Counted from the first letter of the stretch, positions 16,254 to 27,080 are shown. The stretch: 64,000 bases of DNA from Pusillimonas minor (GCF_014237865.1 NZ_JACJUU010000001.1:1-64000), one strand, 5' to 3'. Numbers and translations are program-made. Notes: generated from the letters alone by a model not told the origin.

Positions 16254-19196
16254 ATGTCGCTTCTCCTGATCCTAGCCCTACCGTTTGTTGGAAGCATTGT
16301 TGCAGCACTGCTGCCCAGTAACGCGCGTAACCTTGAAGCCTGGCTGGCCGGGCTGGTTGCGCTTGGCTGTGCGGTCATGCTGGCGTCGTACTACCCCGCC
16401 ATCAGTTCGGGGCTGGTCATCAAAGAAGTCATGCCCTGGATCCCGGCGGCCATGGAAATTGACTTCACCTTGCGCATCGACGGCTATGCCTGGCTGTTTG
16501 CCATGCTGGTGTCCGTCATGGGTGCCCTGGTTGTGCTGTACGCACGGTACTACATGTCTCCCCAAGACCCGGTACCGCGCTTTTTCTCGTTCTTCCAGCT
16601 GTTCATGGGTTCGATGCTGGGTGTTGTCATGTCGGGCAATCTGGTGCAACTGGTCGTCTTCTGGGAACTGACCAGCCTGTCGTCGTTCATGCTGATCGCC
16701 TACTGGAACCACCGGCTCGATGCACGGCGCGGGGCACGCATGGCCTTTACCATTACCGGGGCCGGCGGCCTGTGCCTGCTGGCGGGGATGCTCATGATGG
16801 GCCACATTGCCGGCAGCTACGACATTGACGACGTCCTGCGCTCGGGCGAAATCATTCGCAATCACCCCTGGTACACCGCCACGCTGGTGCTTATTGCGTT
16901 GGGCGCCCTGACCAAAAGCGCGCAGTTCCCCTTTCATATCTGGCTGCCTAACGCCATGGCAGCGCCAACGCCGGTATCGGCCTACCTGCATTCGGCCACC
17001 ATGGTCAAGGCCGGCGTGTTCTTGCTGGCGCGCTTCTGGCCCGTGCTGTCGGGCACCGAAGAATGGTTCTGGATCATCAGCTCGGCCGGCCTTATTACGC
17101 TCATACTCGGGTCATACGCCGCAATTTTCCAGCAAGACCTCAAAGGGGTTCTGGCCTATTCCACCATTGGCCATCTGGGGCTAATTACATTACTGCTGGG
17201 GATGAACAGCGCCCTGGCCCTGGTGGCCGCCGTGTTCCACATGATGAACCACGCCACATTCAAGGCCTCGTTATTTATGGCGGCGGGCATTGTCGACCAC
17301 GAAACCGGCACGCGCGACATGAGCCGGCTGTCGGGGTTGCGGCATGCCATGCCCATCACCACCACATTGGCCATTGTCGCGGCGGCCTCAATGGCCGGCG
17401 TGCCGTTGCTTAACGGCTTTTTGTCCAAAGAAATGTTCTTTGCCGAAGCCGTTGTGGCCGACCAGGATCGCTTTGTTGAAATTGTGCTGCCGCTGGCCGC
17501 CGTTATGGCCGGCGCGCTCGCCGTTGCCTATTCGCTGCGGTTGGTCATGACTGTATTTTTTGGCCCACCGGCCACCGACCTGCCGCAAAAACCGCACGAG
17601 CCCCCGTTCTGGATGCTCGTCCCCAGCGGTTTGCTGGTGCTTACCTGTTTGGTTGTGGGTATTTTTCCGCGTTATACCTTGGGGCCGCTGCTGCAATCGG
17701 CCAGCCTGTCGTTACTGGGGCCAAATACCCCCGAGTACAGCCTGAAAATCTGGCACGGGTTCAACATGCCTCTGGTCATGAGCCTGGTGGCCTTGGCCGG
17801 GGGGGTATTGTTGTGGCATTTGCTTGGGCCCAGCCACAACAAGCCCGTCGACCCCGACAGCGTCGAGCAAAAGCCGCTTATCTTCCGCCTTAACGGCCGC
17901 CACACCTTCGAAACTTTGCTCGAAAAGCTGGATGCCGGCGCCGCATACGCCATGGAATGGATTGCAACGACCCGGCTGCAACGTCAAATGCTGCTGATTG
18001 TGACCGTATCCATTGCCGTTGCCGCCCTGCCGCTTATGGCCCCCGGCTGGTTCGACCCGCAACTGTCCACTCCCCTTAACCTGTTCTTTTTAATGCTTTG
18101 GGTAGCAGGTGGGGCTTGCGCCATTGGCACGGCCATCCAGGCCAAGTATCACCGGCCGGCTGCCCTGGCCATGTCGGGCGGCGCCGGGCTTACCACTGCC
18201 ATGACCTTCGCCTGGTTCTCCGCGCCCGACCTGGCCTTAACGCAATTGGCGGTCGAAGTCGTCACTGTGGTTCTCATCCTGCTTGGCCTGCGCTGGCTGC
18301 CGCCACGCATCCGTGCCGAAGAAAACTACGTCATCGACAAATTCAAAGCCACGGCAAGGCGCTCCCGCGACCTGATCGTGGCCATACTGGGCGGGCTGGG
18401 CATGACGGCGCTGTCCTACGCCGTCATGACGCGCGGCTTCGACAACGAAATTGCACGCTTTTTTGTTGAAAACGCCCTGCCCGAAGGCGACGGCAGCAAT
18501 GTGGTCAACGTTATTCTGGTCGACTTTCGGGCCTTCGATACCCTGGGCGAGGTCGTCGTGCTTGGCATTGTGGCACTTACAGTGTTTGCCCTGCTGCGGC
18601 GCTTTCGTCCCCCACCAGAAACCATCAAAGACGGCCCGCTGCGCCGGCAAAAGGGCGCCGGCCCCAATATCCCCGCCGATGTCGAGCCCCCCGACCCGAA
18701 AGCCGCGCTGGTGCCCACCGGAGCCTTCAAAGTACCCGCAGTACTGGCACGCTTGCTGCTCCCCATGGCCGCGCTGGTCTCGGTGTTTTTCTTGCTGCGC
18801 GGGCATAACCTGCCGGGCGGGGGCTTTATTGCGGGGCTTATTTTTGCCACCGCCATCATATTGCAGTACGTCGTGGGGGGGGTCTTGTGGGTCGAGGCGC
18901 GTCAAAACATCAAGCCCCAGTACTGGCTGGCCCTGGGCATGCTTATTGCCGGCGCCGCCGCGCTGGCCGCCTGGTGGATGTCACGCCCCTTCTTGGCCGC
19001 CTTTAAATTTGAAGTCGCCCTGCCTTTGTTGGGCACGATCAAACTGTCTACCGTCCTGATTTTCGATATTGGCGTTTACATGCTGGTTATTGGCTCAACT
19101 GTTCTGATTCTGGTCGCGCTGGCTCACCAATCGCTGCGCTTCCGTCGTAAACCGGCAGCGCAACGCACTGAACCCGCCACCGAAGGAGCTCTCTGA
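16254..19196 (+). CDS. mrpA: Mrp Na+/H+ antiporter subunit A (A-B fused form)
   Basis: 980 residues from ATG 16254 (a TTG lies one codon upstream). The N-terminal 500 residues are the NuoL/M-like proton-pumping part ([35 protein letters not shown]). The C-terminal part carries the MrpA extension and a fused MrpB domain ([38 protein letters not shown]). This is the usual proteobacterial PhaAB arrangement. It is the first and largest gene of a six-gene operon for pH and sodium homeostasis, located in the inner membrane. Its TGA overlaps the next ATG by one base. Confidence 0.95.
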   Translation: MSLLLILALPFVGSIVAALLPSNARNLEAWLAGLVALGCAVMLASYYPAISSGLVIKEVMPWIPAAMEIDFTLRIDGYAWLFAMLVSVMGALVVLYARYYMSPQDPVPRFFSFFQLFMGSMLGVVMSGNLVQLVVFWELTSLSSFMLIAYWNHRLDARRGARMAFTITGAGGLCLLAGMLMMGHIAGSYDIDDVLRSGEIIRNHPWYTATLVLIALGALTKSAQFPFHIWLPNAMAAPTPVSAYLHSATMVKAGVFLLARFWPVLSGTEEWFWIISSAGLITLILGSYAAIFQQDLKGVLAYSTIGHLGLITLLLGMNSALALVAAVFHMMNHATFKASLFMAAGIVDHETGTRDMSRLSGLRHAMPITTTLAIVAAASMAGVPLLNGFLSKEMFFAEAVVADQDRFVEIVLPLAAVMAGALAVAYSLRLVMTVFFGPPATDLPQKPHEPPFWMLVPSGLLVLTCLVVGIFPRYTLGPLLQSASLSLLGPNTPEYSLKIWHGFNMPLVMSLVALAGGVLLWHLLGPSHNKPVDPDSVEQKPLIFRLNGRHTFETLLEKLDAGAAYAMEWIATTRLQRQMLLIVTVSIAVAALPLMAPGWFDPQLSTPLNLFFLMLWVAGGACAIGTAIQAKYHRPAALAMSGGAGLTTAMTFAWFSAPDLALTQLAVEVVTVVLILLGLRWLPPRIRAEENYVIDKFKATARRSRDLIVAILGGLGMTALSYAVMTRGFDNEIARFFVENALPEGDGSNVVNVILVDFRAFDTLGEVVVLGIVALTVFALLRRFRPPPETIKDGPLRRQKGAGPNIPADVEPPDPKAALVPTGAFKVPAVLARLLLPMAALVSVFFLLRGHNLPGGGFIAGLIFATAIILQYVVGGVLWVEARQNIKPQYWLALGMLIAGAAALAAWWMSRPFLAAFKFEVALPLLGTIKLSTVLIFDIGVYMLVIGSTVLILVALAHQSLRFRRKPAAQRTEPATEGAL

Positions 19197-19540
19197 TGGA
19201 AATCGTGTTGTCTCTGGCCATCGGCGTACTGGCGGGCTCAGGTATCTGGCTGCTGCTGCGTCCGCGCACCTTCCAGGTCATCATGGGCCTGTCATTACTG
19301 GCGTACGCCGTCAATTTGTTTATTTTTTCCATGGGCCGTCTAACCATCGGGGCGCCACCGGTCATCGACGCAGCCAAAGGTTCCGACCCCTCACTTTACG
19401 CCGACCCGGTCCCGCAAGCATTGGTGCTTACCGCTATTGTCATCAGCTTTGCCACTACGGCGCTGTTTCTGGTGGTTCTGCTCGCATCACGCGGGCTGGC
19501 TGGCAATGACCACGTCGATGGGCGGGAGGCTGACCTGTGA
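19196..19540 (+). CDS. mrpC: Mrp antiporter subunit C
   Basis: 114 residues, NuoK-like with three membrane helices (IVLSLAIGVLAGSGIWLLL, FQVIMGLSLLAYAVNLFIF, ALVLTAIVISFATTALFLV). The DPVPQALVLTAIVI segment is typical. Its start overlaps the end of mrpA and its stop overlaps the GTG start of mrpD (GTGA). Confidence 0.94.
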   Translation: MEIVLSLAIGVLAGSGIWLLLRPRTFQVIMGLSLLAYAVNLFIFSMGRLTIGAPPVIDAAKGSDPSLYADPVPQALVLTAIVISFATTALFLVVLLASRGLAGNDHVDGREADL

Positions 19541-21171
19541 TTGACTGGATGGTCCACCTGCCTATTTTGCCAGTCGTCATCCCGCTTTTTGCGGGCGGTC
19601 TGCTCATCCTCATCAAAGACTCGCACCGCCGTCTTCGGTTGGCCATTGCCTTCGCTTCGGTATTGCTGCAACTGTTTGTCGCGGTCAAATTGTTGTCGGT
19701 TACCGCGGGCGCCGAACCCGACCGCTGGCCCAGCCAGATTGCCGTGTACCTGTTGGGCGACTGGCCGGCCCCCTTCGGCATCGTTGCCGTAGCCGACCGG
19801 CTTTCAGCCATCATGCTCACGCTCAGTGCTTTTCTGGGTCTGACCACCCTCATGTATTCGACCGCACGATGGGAGCGCGCCGGCGTCTACTTTTTGCCCC
19901 TGTTCCAGTTCCTGCTTATGGGGCTGAACGGCGCCTTCCTGACCGGCGACCTGTTCAACCTCTTCGTGTTCTTCGAAGTCTTGCTGGCCGCATCCTACGG
20001 GCTCATGCTACATGGCTCGGGCGAAAACCGCGTTACGTCCGGCATGCACTACATTGCGGTCAACCTGGTGGCTTCACTGCTGTTGCTTGTTGCCATTGCA
20101 CTTATTTACGGTGTAACCGGCACACTGAACATGGCCGACCTGGCCGCGCGCGCGGGCGACCTGGGTGGCGGCGACCGTCGCCTGTTTGAAGCGGCAGCCG
20201 CCATTCTGGGCGTTGCGTTTCTTATCAAAGCCGCCGCCTGGCCGCTTAACTTCTGGCTGGCGCCGGCTTATTCCAACGCCTGCCCGCCCGTTGCCGCTGT
20301 GTTCGCCATCATGACCAAGGTCGGCATCTACGCGCTGGTACGGCTGGGCTCGCTGCTACTGCCCACGGGCGCCCCTGCCGCATTCGGTGGCGACTGGATG
20401 TTCCCGGTCGGGCTGGCTACCTTGCTGTTTGGCACCATCGCCCTGCTCGCTGCCTACCAAACCGAACGCATCGTTGCCTATTGCGTCATCATTTCGTCCG
20501 GCACGCTGCTGTCCGCCCTGGGCATGCCTGGCGTCACCATGACCGGCCCCGCCCTGTTTTATCTGGTCAATTCGGTACTGGCCACCGGCGCGTTCTTTTT
20601 GCTTATCGAAATGGTTGAACGCACCCGCAGCTTTGGCGCCGACGTACTTGCCGTCAGTATGGACCTCTTCGACCTGGACGACCCAGACGAATCGTTTACC
20701 GAAACACAGACGCCGGTTGGCGTGGCTATCCCCGCCGCCATGGCTTTTTTAGGCATGAGTTTTATTGCCTGCGCCCTGCTCATTACCGGGCTGCCTCCAC
20801 TGTCGGGCTTTGTCGCCAAGTTCTCGTTGCTGTCGGCCGCGCTGCAAACCTCTGAAACCACCCCCGATATCGAAGCCTGGCTGTTGATGTCGGTCGTGTT
20901 GCTGTCTAGCCTGGCGGGCATTATTGCGCTGGGCCGTACGGGTATCCGCCTATTTTGGGCCAACGAAACCCAAACGCCACGGCTACGCATCAGCGAAGCG
21001 GCCCCGGTTGCCGCACTTATTCTGGCCTGTGTAGGGCTTGCCATCTGGGCTGGCCCAGTGCTTGATTTCATGAACGACACGGCACTGTCGCTCAGCTTCC
21101 CGGATACCTACATTAATGCCGTGCTTAACCACGACACCGTGCGCACGTTGGGCAACGGAGGCAAGCCATGA
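19537..21171 (+). CDS. mrpD: Mrp antiporter subunit D
   Basis: 544 residues, NuoM/N-like proton-translocating subunit. LTGDLFNLFVFFEVLLAASYGLML holds the conserved glutamate helix, followed by AAAWPLNFWLAPAYSNACPPVAAVF and LPPLSGFVAKFSLL. It starts at GTG 19537, overlapping mrpC by four bases. An insertion of acidic residues (DLDDPDESFTETQTP) sits in the loop near residue 385. Confidence 0.94.
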   Translation: MIDWMVHLPILPVVIPLFAGGLLILIKDSHRRLRLAIAFASVLLQLFVAVKLLSVTAGAEPDRWPSQIAVYLLGDWPAPFGIVAVADRLSAIMLTLSAFLGLTTLMYSTARWERAGVYFLPLFQFLLMGLNGAFLTGDLFNLFVFFEVLLAASYGLMLHGSGENRVTSGMHYIAVNLVASLLLLVAIALIYGVTGTLNMADLAARAGDLGGGDRRLFEAAAAILGVAFLIKAAAWPLNFWLAPAYSNACPPVAAVFAIMTKVGIYALVRLGSLLLPTGAPAAFGGDWMFPVGLATLLFGTIALLAAYQTERIVAYCVIISSGTLLSALGMPGVTMTGPALFYLVNSVLATGAFFLLIEMVERTRSFGADVLAVSMDLFDLDDPDESFTETQTPVGVAIPAAMAFLGMSFIACALLITGLPPLSGFVAKFSLLSAALQTSETTPDIEAWLLMSVVLLSSLAGIIALGRTGIRLFWANETQTPRLRISEAAPVAALILACVGLAIWAGPVLDFMNDTALSLSFPDTYINAVLNHDTVRTLGNGGKP

Positions 21172-21662
21172 CCCGAATCAAACGCGTCATCAACTGGTTG
21201 ATGCTGCCGGCCCTGCTGCTGGTACTGTGGCTGATACTTAACCAAACAATTGCACCGTCGCAAATCTTGTTGGGTGCGGTCGTATCGCTTTTGCTGGCCT
21301 GGGCGGCCATGCGTCTGCGCCCGCTGCGGTCACGTCCCAAAAAGCCCTTAACCATCATCCGGCTTTTCTTCAGCTGCATCGCCGACATCACCCTGTCCAA
21401 CCTTCAAGTCTTCAAAATCATCTGGTTCAAGCCGCAAAGCCATACGCCGGGGTTTATTCGCATCCCCCTCGACATGAAAGACCCGCACGGTCTGGCCGCG
21501 CTGGCCTGCATCCTGACGTACACCCCCGGTACCGTGTGGGCCGGGTATTCCGACGAAAGCGGCATACTGACGCTTCATGTGCTTGACCTTGAAGACACAC
21601 AACACTGGATCGACCTGGTTAAAAACCGCTACGAACGCCCTCTCATGGAGATTTTCGAATGA
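21168..21662 (+). CDS. mrpE: Mrp antiporter subunit E
   Basis: 164 residues: two N-terminal membrane helices followed by a cytoplasmic domain with ITLSNLQVFKIIW and the LTYTPGTVWAGYSD motif typical of MnhE/PhaE. It overlaps mrpD (ATGA) and mrpF (ATGA). It supports assembly of the antiporter complex. Confidence 0.93.
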   Translation: MTRIKRVINWLMLPALLLVLWLILNQTIAPSQILLGAVVSLLLAWAAMRLRPLRSRPKKPLTIIRLFFSCIADITLSNLQVFKIIWFKPQSHTPGFIRIPLDMKDPHGLAALACILTYTPGTVWAGYSDESGILTLHVLDLEDTQHWIDLVKNRYERPLMEIFE

Positions 21663-21943
21663 TGGACACCATACTGATTTGGGCGGGCACATTTGCCCTG
21701 TTCTGTTTTGCACTGGCCTTTGCCGCCGCCACCTTGCGTCTCATGCTTGGACCGACACCGCAAGACCGCGTGCTGGCCGTCGACACCATGTTCATTAACG
21801 GGATTTCAATTGTGCTGGTACTGGGGGTCAACTTTGCCACCGGCGTGTATTTCGATATCGCCCTGCTCATGGCCCTGTTCGGTTTCATCAGCTCAACCGT
21901 TATGGCCAAGTTCTTGTTTAAAGGCGAGGTCATCCAGCCATGA
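21659..21943 (+). CDS. mrpF: Mrp antiporter subunit F
   Basis: 94 residues, three membrane helices, with the family segment LMLGPTPQDRVLAVDTM. It overlaps its neighbours on both sides by four bases within the mrp operon. Confidence 0.93.
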   Translation: MMDTILIWAGTFALFCFALAFAAATLRLMLGPTPQDRVLAVDTMFINGISIVLVLGVNFATGVYFDIALLMALFGFISSTVMAKFLFKGEVIQP

Positions 21944-22263
21944 ATTCCTTACCTTTATGGGCCTCTATCCCGGCCACCTTGTTATTGATAGTCAGCGGTG
22001 TACTTACGCTATCCGGGTCGTTGGGCCTGCTTCGCTTCAAGCGCTTTTATTCACGTATGCATGCACCCACGCTGGGTAATACGCTTGGCATTACGTTTGT
22101 ATTGTGCGCCTCGGCACTTGTGTCCAGTGCGTTACAACAGCGTCCGGTTATTCACGAATTGTTAATTACCTTCTTCCTCATCGTCACCTCACCCATTACC
22201 GCTATCGTGCTCATGCAGGCCGGGGTGCGACGCGATCCACGCCAACCGGTGTCCGAAGAATAG
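21940..22263 (+). CDS. mrpG: Mrp antiporter subunit G
   Basis: 107 residues, three helices. GSLGLLRFKRFYSRMHAPT followed by TLGITFVL is the MnhG/PhaG signature. It is the last gene of the antiporter operon; no obvious terminator follows in the 115 bp before the next gene. Confidence 0.93.
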   Translation: MNSLPLWASIPATLLLIVSGVLTLSGSLGLLRFKRFYSRMHAPTLGNTLGITFVLCASALVSSALQQRPVIHELLITFFLIVTSPITAIVLMQAGVRRDPRQPVSEE

Positions 22264-22378
22264 TGCGGCGGCGAACCTGCCCTGGCATGCCGCGCGCCCA
22301 CGTTCAGTTACATTTCTGCTTTACGTGGCACAGGCCCTGTGTAAAGATCAACAACGTGTTCAACTTGCGGAGATCACC

Positions 22379-22828
22379 ATGCGTATCAAACGCTTTTTGC
22401 TGACTGTGCTGGCAACCGGCGCCGCTGGCGTCCTTAATCCGGTAATGGCCCAGGGCCTCAGCCCCGAAGCGCAATACCAGCAAGATTTGCTGCGTTGCGA
22501 GCAAGAGCAGTCTCTGGTTGATATAGAAGCCTGCAAAAAAGAAGCCGGGGCGGCATTGCAAGCCACAAAAACCAATGCATTGGGTAATGGTCAGGGAGCC
22601 AACTACCAGGCTAACGAACGGGCCCGCTGCATGGCCCTGCCCGAAGACCAGCGCGCAGACTGCCTGCTGCTGTTGTCCGGCCAAAACACTCAGGTGAAAG
22701 GCAGCGTGACTCAGGGCGGCGTGCTACGAGAGACCACGATTACCATCCCCGCGCAGCCGTCGGCACCCGCACAGGCGCCCATACCCGCTTCGCCCGAAGC
22801 GGCCACCCCCAGCCCTATCCGGCCCTGA
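22379..22828 (+). CDS. Secreted hypothetical protein
   Basis: 149 residues from ATG 22379 behind GCGGAG. A signal peptide (RFLLTVLATGAAGVLNPVMAQ) is clear. The mature part has two Cys pairs (LRCEQ...EACKKE and ARCMALPEDQRADCLLLL) that could form disulfides, then a Pro/Ala-rich tail (PSAPAQAPIPASPEAATP). No family recognised. It lies between the mrp operon and the convergent kup gene. Periplasmic location is inferred. Confidence 0.75.
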   Translation: MRIKRFLLTVLATGAAGVLNPVMAQGLSPEAQYQQDLLRCEQEQSLVDIEACKKEAGAALQATKTNALGNGQGANYQANERARCMALPEDQRADCLLLLSGQNTQVKGSVTQGGVLRETTITIPAQPSAPAQAPIPASPEAATPSPIRP

Positions 22829-22936
22829 CACAACATACCCCCGAATAAACGAAGTGACGTTTGCGTGCGCAGGCCCTTATTAATACGAGCCCAAGACAGC
22901 GCCAACATCCCCAATGGGGGCTGCATGCGCAGGCCC

Positions 22937-24838
22937 CTAAAGCTCTAGTTGCATGCCCATCTCAACCACCTGGTTAGGCGGGATTTTATAAAAGCGGGTA
23001 CTGCGCGCGGCGTTGCGCGCCATGAATGCAAACAGCAGCTGGCGCCAGCGCGCATACAAGGCTTGCTTGCGCACAACAATGACGGTTTGACGCGACAAAA
23101 AGTATGACGTCAGCATGGGCTCGAGCTGGATTTCCGGATGCTCGCCGGCCAATTGCGCCAGTAGCTGGGGCATATTAGGCTCTTGCTTGAAGCCCCAACG
23201 GGCAATCACCTCGTAAGCACTGCGGCTAAGCTTGTTCAAGGTATAACGTTCGGTGTAAGGCACATAAGGCACATCGGCTGCGGCAACGGTAACAAACAGC
23301 ACTTGTTCGTGCAGCACTTTATTGTGTTTAAGGTTATGCAAGAGCGCCGGGGGCACGGTGTTCACAATCATGCTCATGAACACAGCAGTACCCGGCACAC
23401 GCGTGGGCGGATACGCTTCCAACCCTTCCATAAACGCTTTCAGGGGCTGCTGGTCGCCGGCCAAGGTGCGATGAATCTGGTCGCGTCCGGTTTTCCAGGT
23501 CAGCATCAAGGTCAGCAACGCCAGCGCAACGCCCAACGGCAGCCAACCACCGTCCAGAATCTTTTGGGTGTTAGACGTAAGCAGTAAAATATCGAGCAAC
23601 AAGAACAACGTCAACAATGCAAGCCATAACACACGCCGACCACCGCTGGTTTTGCCCGGCAACACCGCGAAGGCCAGCAACGAAGTCATCAGCATGGTGG
23701 CAGTGACCGCAAAACCGTATGCGCTGGCCAGGTTGGCCGACGAACCAAACCCGATGACCAGCACCAGTACCGCCACGAACAAGGCCTGATTAACACGCGG
23801 CAGATAAATCTGCCCTTCTTCACGGGCCGAGGTGTGCAAGATTTCCATGCGAGGCCAGAAACCCAGCTGAATCGCCTGGCGCGTGACAGAAAAAGCACCC
23901 GAAATCACTGCCTGCGAAGCAATGACGGTCGCCGCCGTTGCCAACACCACTAACGGAATCAGCGCCCAGGATGGCGCCATCAGGAAGAACGGATTACGAA
24001 TGGCTTCGGGCTGGTCAATAAGCAAGGCGCCTTGCCCGAAGTAGCACAGCAAAAGTCCGGGTAACACCACCATAAACCAGGCGCGCCGTATAGCAGGCCG
24101 CCCATAGTGGCCCATGTCTGCGTACAGGGTTTCGGATCCCGTCAGGGCTAGAACAACAGCCCCCAGCAGCAAATAGGTAGCCAAAGGCGCTTCACCGATC
24201 AAGTTCCAGGCATAGATCGGGTTGATAGCCAGTAATATTTCGGGAGTTTGTGCAATACGCCAGGCGCCCATCGTGCCCAATACCGCAAACCAGAACAGCA
24301 TGATGGGCCCGAAAAACTTGCCGATGGCCCCAGTGCCGCGACGCTGCACCATGAACAGGCCCACAATAAGGCCGACAGAAATGGGCACAACCCAATCGTC
24401 GAGTGTGTGTGACACAACCCCCACGCCTTCGATAGCGGAAAGCACCGAAATGGCAGGCGTGACGATGCTATCGCCATAAAAAAGACAGGCGCCGAACAAA
24501 CCCATGACCGTCAATACCCAGCGCTTTCGCCCGGTGGCGCCGCGCAAGGCCAGTTCCATCAGGGCCAGGGTGCCGCCCTCACCCCGGTTATCGGCTCGTA
24601 GTATCAGCGTGACATACTTGAGCGACACCACGAACATCAGCAGCCAGAACAGCAGCGACAGAACACCCAGGACTTCAGTAGCGCCAAAATGGTCAAAGCG
24701 CGATACCGATTCGCGGATGGTGTACAACGGGCTGGTGCCAATATCACCATAGACAACCCCAAGGGCGCCGATAAGCAACGCCGCGCCGGGTGTCTGCTTG
24801 CCTGGAGACAAACTTTCTTCTTGAACTGGCTGAGTCAT
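22937..24838 (-). CDS. kup: Low-affinity potassium uptake protein Kup
   Basis: 633 residues with the Kup/TrkD hallmark GALGVVYGDIGTSPLYTIRE near residue 30, about twelve membrane helices, and a cytoplasmic C-terminal domain with TAVFMSMIVNTVPPALLHNLKHNKVLHE. It imports K+ with H+. It begins 10 bp after the histidine kinase gene on the same strand and is the last gene of a six-gene minus-strand run, so it may be cotranscribed with the two-component system. Confidence 0.95.
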   Translation of the reverse strand: MTQPVQEESLSPGKQTPGAALLIGALGVVYGDIGTSPLYTIRESVSRFDHFGATEVLGVLSLLFWLLMFVVSLKYVTLILRADNRGEGGTLALMELALRGATGRKRWVLTVMGLFGACLFYGDSIVTPAISVLSAIEGVGVVSHTLDDWVVPISVGLIVGLFMVQRRGTGAIGKFFGPIMLFWFAVLGTMGAWRIAQTPEILLAINPIYAWNLIGEAPLATYLLLGAVVLALTGSETLYADMGHYGRPAIRRAWFMVVLPGLLLCYFGQGALLIDQPEAIRNPFFLMAPSWALIPLVVLATAATVIASQAVISGAFSVTRQAIQLGFWPRMEILHTSAREEGQIYLPRVNQALFVAVLVLVIGFGSSANLASAYGFAVTATMLMTSLLAFAVLPGKTSGGRRVLWLALLTLFLLLDILLLTSNTQKILDGGWLPLGVALALLTLMLTWKTGRDQIHRTLAGDQQPLKAFMEGLEAYPPTRVPGTAVFMSMIVNTVPPALLHNLKHNKVLHEQVLFVTVAAADVPYVPYTERYTLNKLSRSAYEVIARWGFKQEPNMPQLLAQLAGEHPEIQLEPMLTSYFLSRQTVIVVRKQALYARWRQLLFAFMARNAARSTRFYKIPPNQVVEMGMQLEL

Positions 24839-24848
24839 AAATTAAAAA

Positions 24849-25943
24849 CTAGTCGTGACGGCTTAAGTTGGCCCCTTTGCGCGGCCCAGGAAAGACGACC
24901 CCGATCCGCGTGCCCTCAAAGTCGGGGCGACTGCTCAGACTCAGCCAGGCGCCGTGCGCAGAAGCAATTTCTCGCACGATGGCCAACCCCAGGCCGGAGC
25001 CCTCGGTGGTGGCACTATCAGACCGATAAAACGCCTCGAACACTCTGGCCTGATCGACGAGGGCGATCCCGGGGCCGTCGTCTTCGACAGAAAAAGACGG
25101 TGGGTTTGCCGTAACGTGCAAAGTAATCTGGGTTGCCCCTTTGCCATACCGTAAGGCATTATCGATCAGATTCCCCAGCAGCTCTTCAAGCAACAACGGG
25201 TCACCATCAATCCATACCGGACTATCCGGCGCGTGCAAGTGTAATTCAATTTTATGTTGCAGTGCAGCAGGAACCCATTCGCCCGCCGTTTCCCGCACCC
25301 ACTCGGCCAGGTTAATGCGCTGAAAAGACTCGCGCACAGCCAGCGTCGAATCGGCTCGCGCGAGCACCAGCAATTGTTGACCCAACCGGATCATACGGTC
25401 TGTAACGGCTTTGATGCGTTCAGCGCGCTGGCGAACATCAGGCGGCAATTCGCCCGCCAGCATCAGCTCGCACTCAAGCTTCAGGCCGCTAAGGGGCGTG
25501 CGCAACTGATGCGCGGCAGAACCAATGAACCGCTTTTGCGCCTGCATTGACGCATTCAGGCGCAACAGCAAGTCATTGATGTGGTTGACGACCGGGACAA
25601 TTTCGGTAGCTACCCCATCAACCCGCAGGGGCTGCAAATCGTCTATCGAACGCTCCCGAATTTCTTCGGACAACGCGTTGAATGAGCGCAGCCCGCTTCG
25701 GACACCCGACACCAGCACCCAGGCAATCAGTGCAACCAGCAGCACCTGGCCGGCCAGCATCATCCAGAAAATGTCGCGCAAGACCCATACCGCCAGATTG
25801 ATGCGGCTGGTAATCACCCAGGTTACGGTAAGGTCGACGGCGACCAGCGCCATAATAGGCGGGAGCAGCCTGAGAGTAAGGTGCCGCGCCAGCGAACCGC
25901 GCGGCAAAATACGACGAAAGAGAAGCTGTTCAGGCCGCTTCAA
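24849..25943 (-). CDS. Sensor histidine kinase (QseC/TctE-like)
   Basis: About 364 residues if it starts at TTG 25943, which overlaps the end of the response regulator by 14 bases. The frame stays open further upstream inside that gene, so the exact start is not certain. Two membrane helices (LLPPIMALVAVDLTVTWVI and MMLAGQVLLVALIAWVLV) enclose a very short periplasmic loop. A HAMP-like segment, a HisKA box (SAAHQLRTPLSGLKLECEL) and an HATPase domain (NLIDNALRYG, DDGPGI, GSGLGLAIVREIA) follow. It is the partner of the response regulator upstream. The small sensor domain suggests a signal sensed in or at the membrane. Confidence 0.88.
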   Translation of the reverse strand: MKRPEQLLFRRILPRGSLARHLTLRLLPPIMALVAVDLTVTWVITSRINLAVWVLRDIFWMMLAGQVLLVALIAWVLVSGVRSGLRSFNALSEEIRERSIDDLQPLRVDGVATEIVPVVNHINDLLLRLNASMQAQKRFIGSAAHQLRTPLSGLKLECELMLAGELPPDVRQRAERIKAVTDRMIRLGQQLLVLARADSTLAVRESFQRINLAEWVRETAGEWVPAALQHKIELHLHAPDSPVWIDGDPLLLEELLGNLIDNALRYGKGATQITLHVTANPPSFSVEDDGPGIALVDQARVFEAFYRSDSATTEGSGLGLAIVREIASAHGAWLSLSSRPDFEGTRIGVVFPGPRKGANLSRHD

Positions 25944-26601
25944 CGTCGAGCAGATAGCCGAAGCCGCGTACCGTCTGGATACTGACGCCTGTACCCTCGA
26001 AGCGCTTACGCAGACGGTAAATATAGACTTCGACAGCATTTTCGCTGAAATCGGCATCCCAGGCCGACAGCGAATTGACGATCTGGCGCTTGGTAACAAC
26101 ACGGCCGGCACGCGCCATCAGCATTTCGAGTACGGAAAGCTCGCGTACCGACAGGTTGATGCGATCGCCACGGATACGCACTTCACGCCCCACCGTATCG
26201 AACGTCATTGGCCCAACCTCGAGCTGAGGCTGTGCCTGCCCGGTACGACGCCGCGCAAAAGCCCTGACGCGTGCGGCCAGTTCAGCCAGCTCGAAAGGTT
26301 TGGTGACGTAATCGTCGGCACCCGCGTCCAGCCCGGCAACCCGGTCTTCAACGCCGTCTCGGGCCGTCAAGATAAGCACCGATACCTGGTTGCCGCGCGC
26401 CCTTAACTGACGCAAAACGTCGAGCCCGCTGATATCGGGCAAATTCAGGTCAAGCAGCAGCAAGTCGTAGTCTTGCTTGTCGAGGGTTTCGAGTACCGTA
26501 CCGCCGGCCGAAAGCCAGTCAACGGCGTATCCCTGCCCTGCCAGAAACTCGTGCAGGGCATGACCTAATGTGGTGTCGTCTTCAATTACCAGAACTCGCA
26601 T
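25930..26601 (-). CDS. OmpR-family response regulator
   Basis: 223 residues. Receiver domain with acidic pair E7/D8, phosphoacceptor D51 (LLLLDLNLPD) and K in DDYVTKPFEL. The winged-helix DNA-binding domain ends VSIQTVRGFGYLLD. Its start overlaps the end of exbD by 20 bases, so expression is tied to the tonB system. It forms a two-component pair with the kinase downstream and may control the next gene, kup (inference). Confidence 0.93.
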   Translation of the reverse strand: MRVLVIEDDTTLGHALHEFLAGQGYAVDWLSAGGTVLETLDKQDYDLLLLDLNLPDISGLDVLRQLRARGNQVSVLILTARDGVEDRVAGLDAGADDYVTKPFELAELAARVRAFARRRTGQAQPQLEVGPMTFDTVGREVRIRGDRINLSVRELSVLEMLMARAGRVVTKRQIVNSLSAWDADFSENAVEVYIYRLRKRFEGTGVSIQTVRGFGYLLDVEAA

Positions 26602-27034
26602 GCGCAGATTCTAGCCCTTTTTCGGAGGGACGGGTAACGAAACCGACCTTTTGAAGACCCGCTTGCTTGGCGCCCGCCATCACTTTGGCCAACACCTCGT
26701 AGCGGGTATCGAGGTCGGCACGAATGTGCAGGTTGGGCTGCGGATCTTTACGTGCCTGCTCGGCCATCAGTTCGGGCAGGGCCTCGAGGCCAACCGGCGA
26801 CTCGTTCCAGAACACCTGCCCGGTGCCGTCAATCGCAAGGTCGATTGCGTCGGGACGCTGCTCTACCGGCTGAGATGACGCCTGCGGCACATTGATTTTG
26901 ATCGAATGACTGAGCAGCGGCGCCGTCACGATAAAAATCACCAGCAATACCAGCATCACGTCGATCAACGGCACCATATTGATTTCGGACAGCGTTTGCC
27001 CGCCGCCCTTGTTGTCGAAACTCCCAAACGCCAT
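26582..27034 (-). CDS. exbD: ExbD/TolR-type biopolymer transport protein
   Basis: 150 residues: cytoplasmic N-terminus, one membrane helix (MVPLIDVMLVLLVIFIVTAPL) containing the conserved Asp of the proton path (LIDVML), and a periplasmic domain. With ExbB it powers TonB. It lies 46 bp behind exbB and overlaps the response-regulator gene by 20 bases. Confidence 0.93.
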   Translation of the reverse strand: MAFGSFDNKGGGQTLSEINMVPLIDVMLVLLVIFIVTAPLLSHSIKINVPQASSQPVEQRPDAIDLAIDGTGQVFWNESPVGLEALPELMAEQARKDPQPNLHIRADLDTRYEVLAKVMAGAKQAGLQKVGFVTRPSEKGLESAHASSGN

Positions 27035-27080
27035 GATCAGGCTCCTTGGTGACCAGAGTTAGAACTGACGAACGCCATGC

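Noticed and set aside
25525-26406. Open plus-strand frame of 293 codons
   Set aside because: Antisense to the histidine kinase and response regulator genes, which carry all expected motifs.
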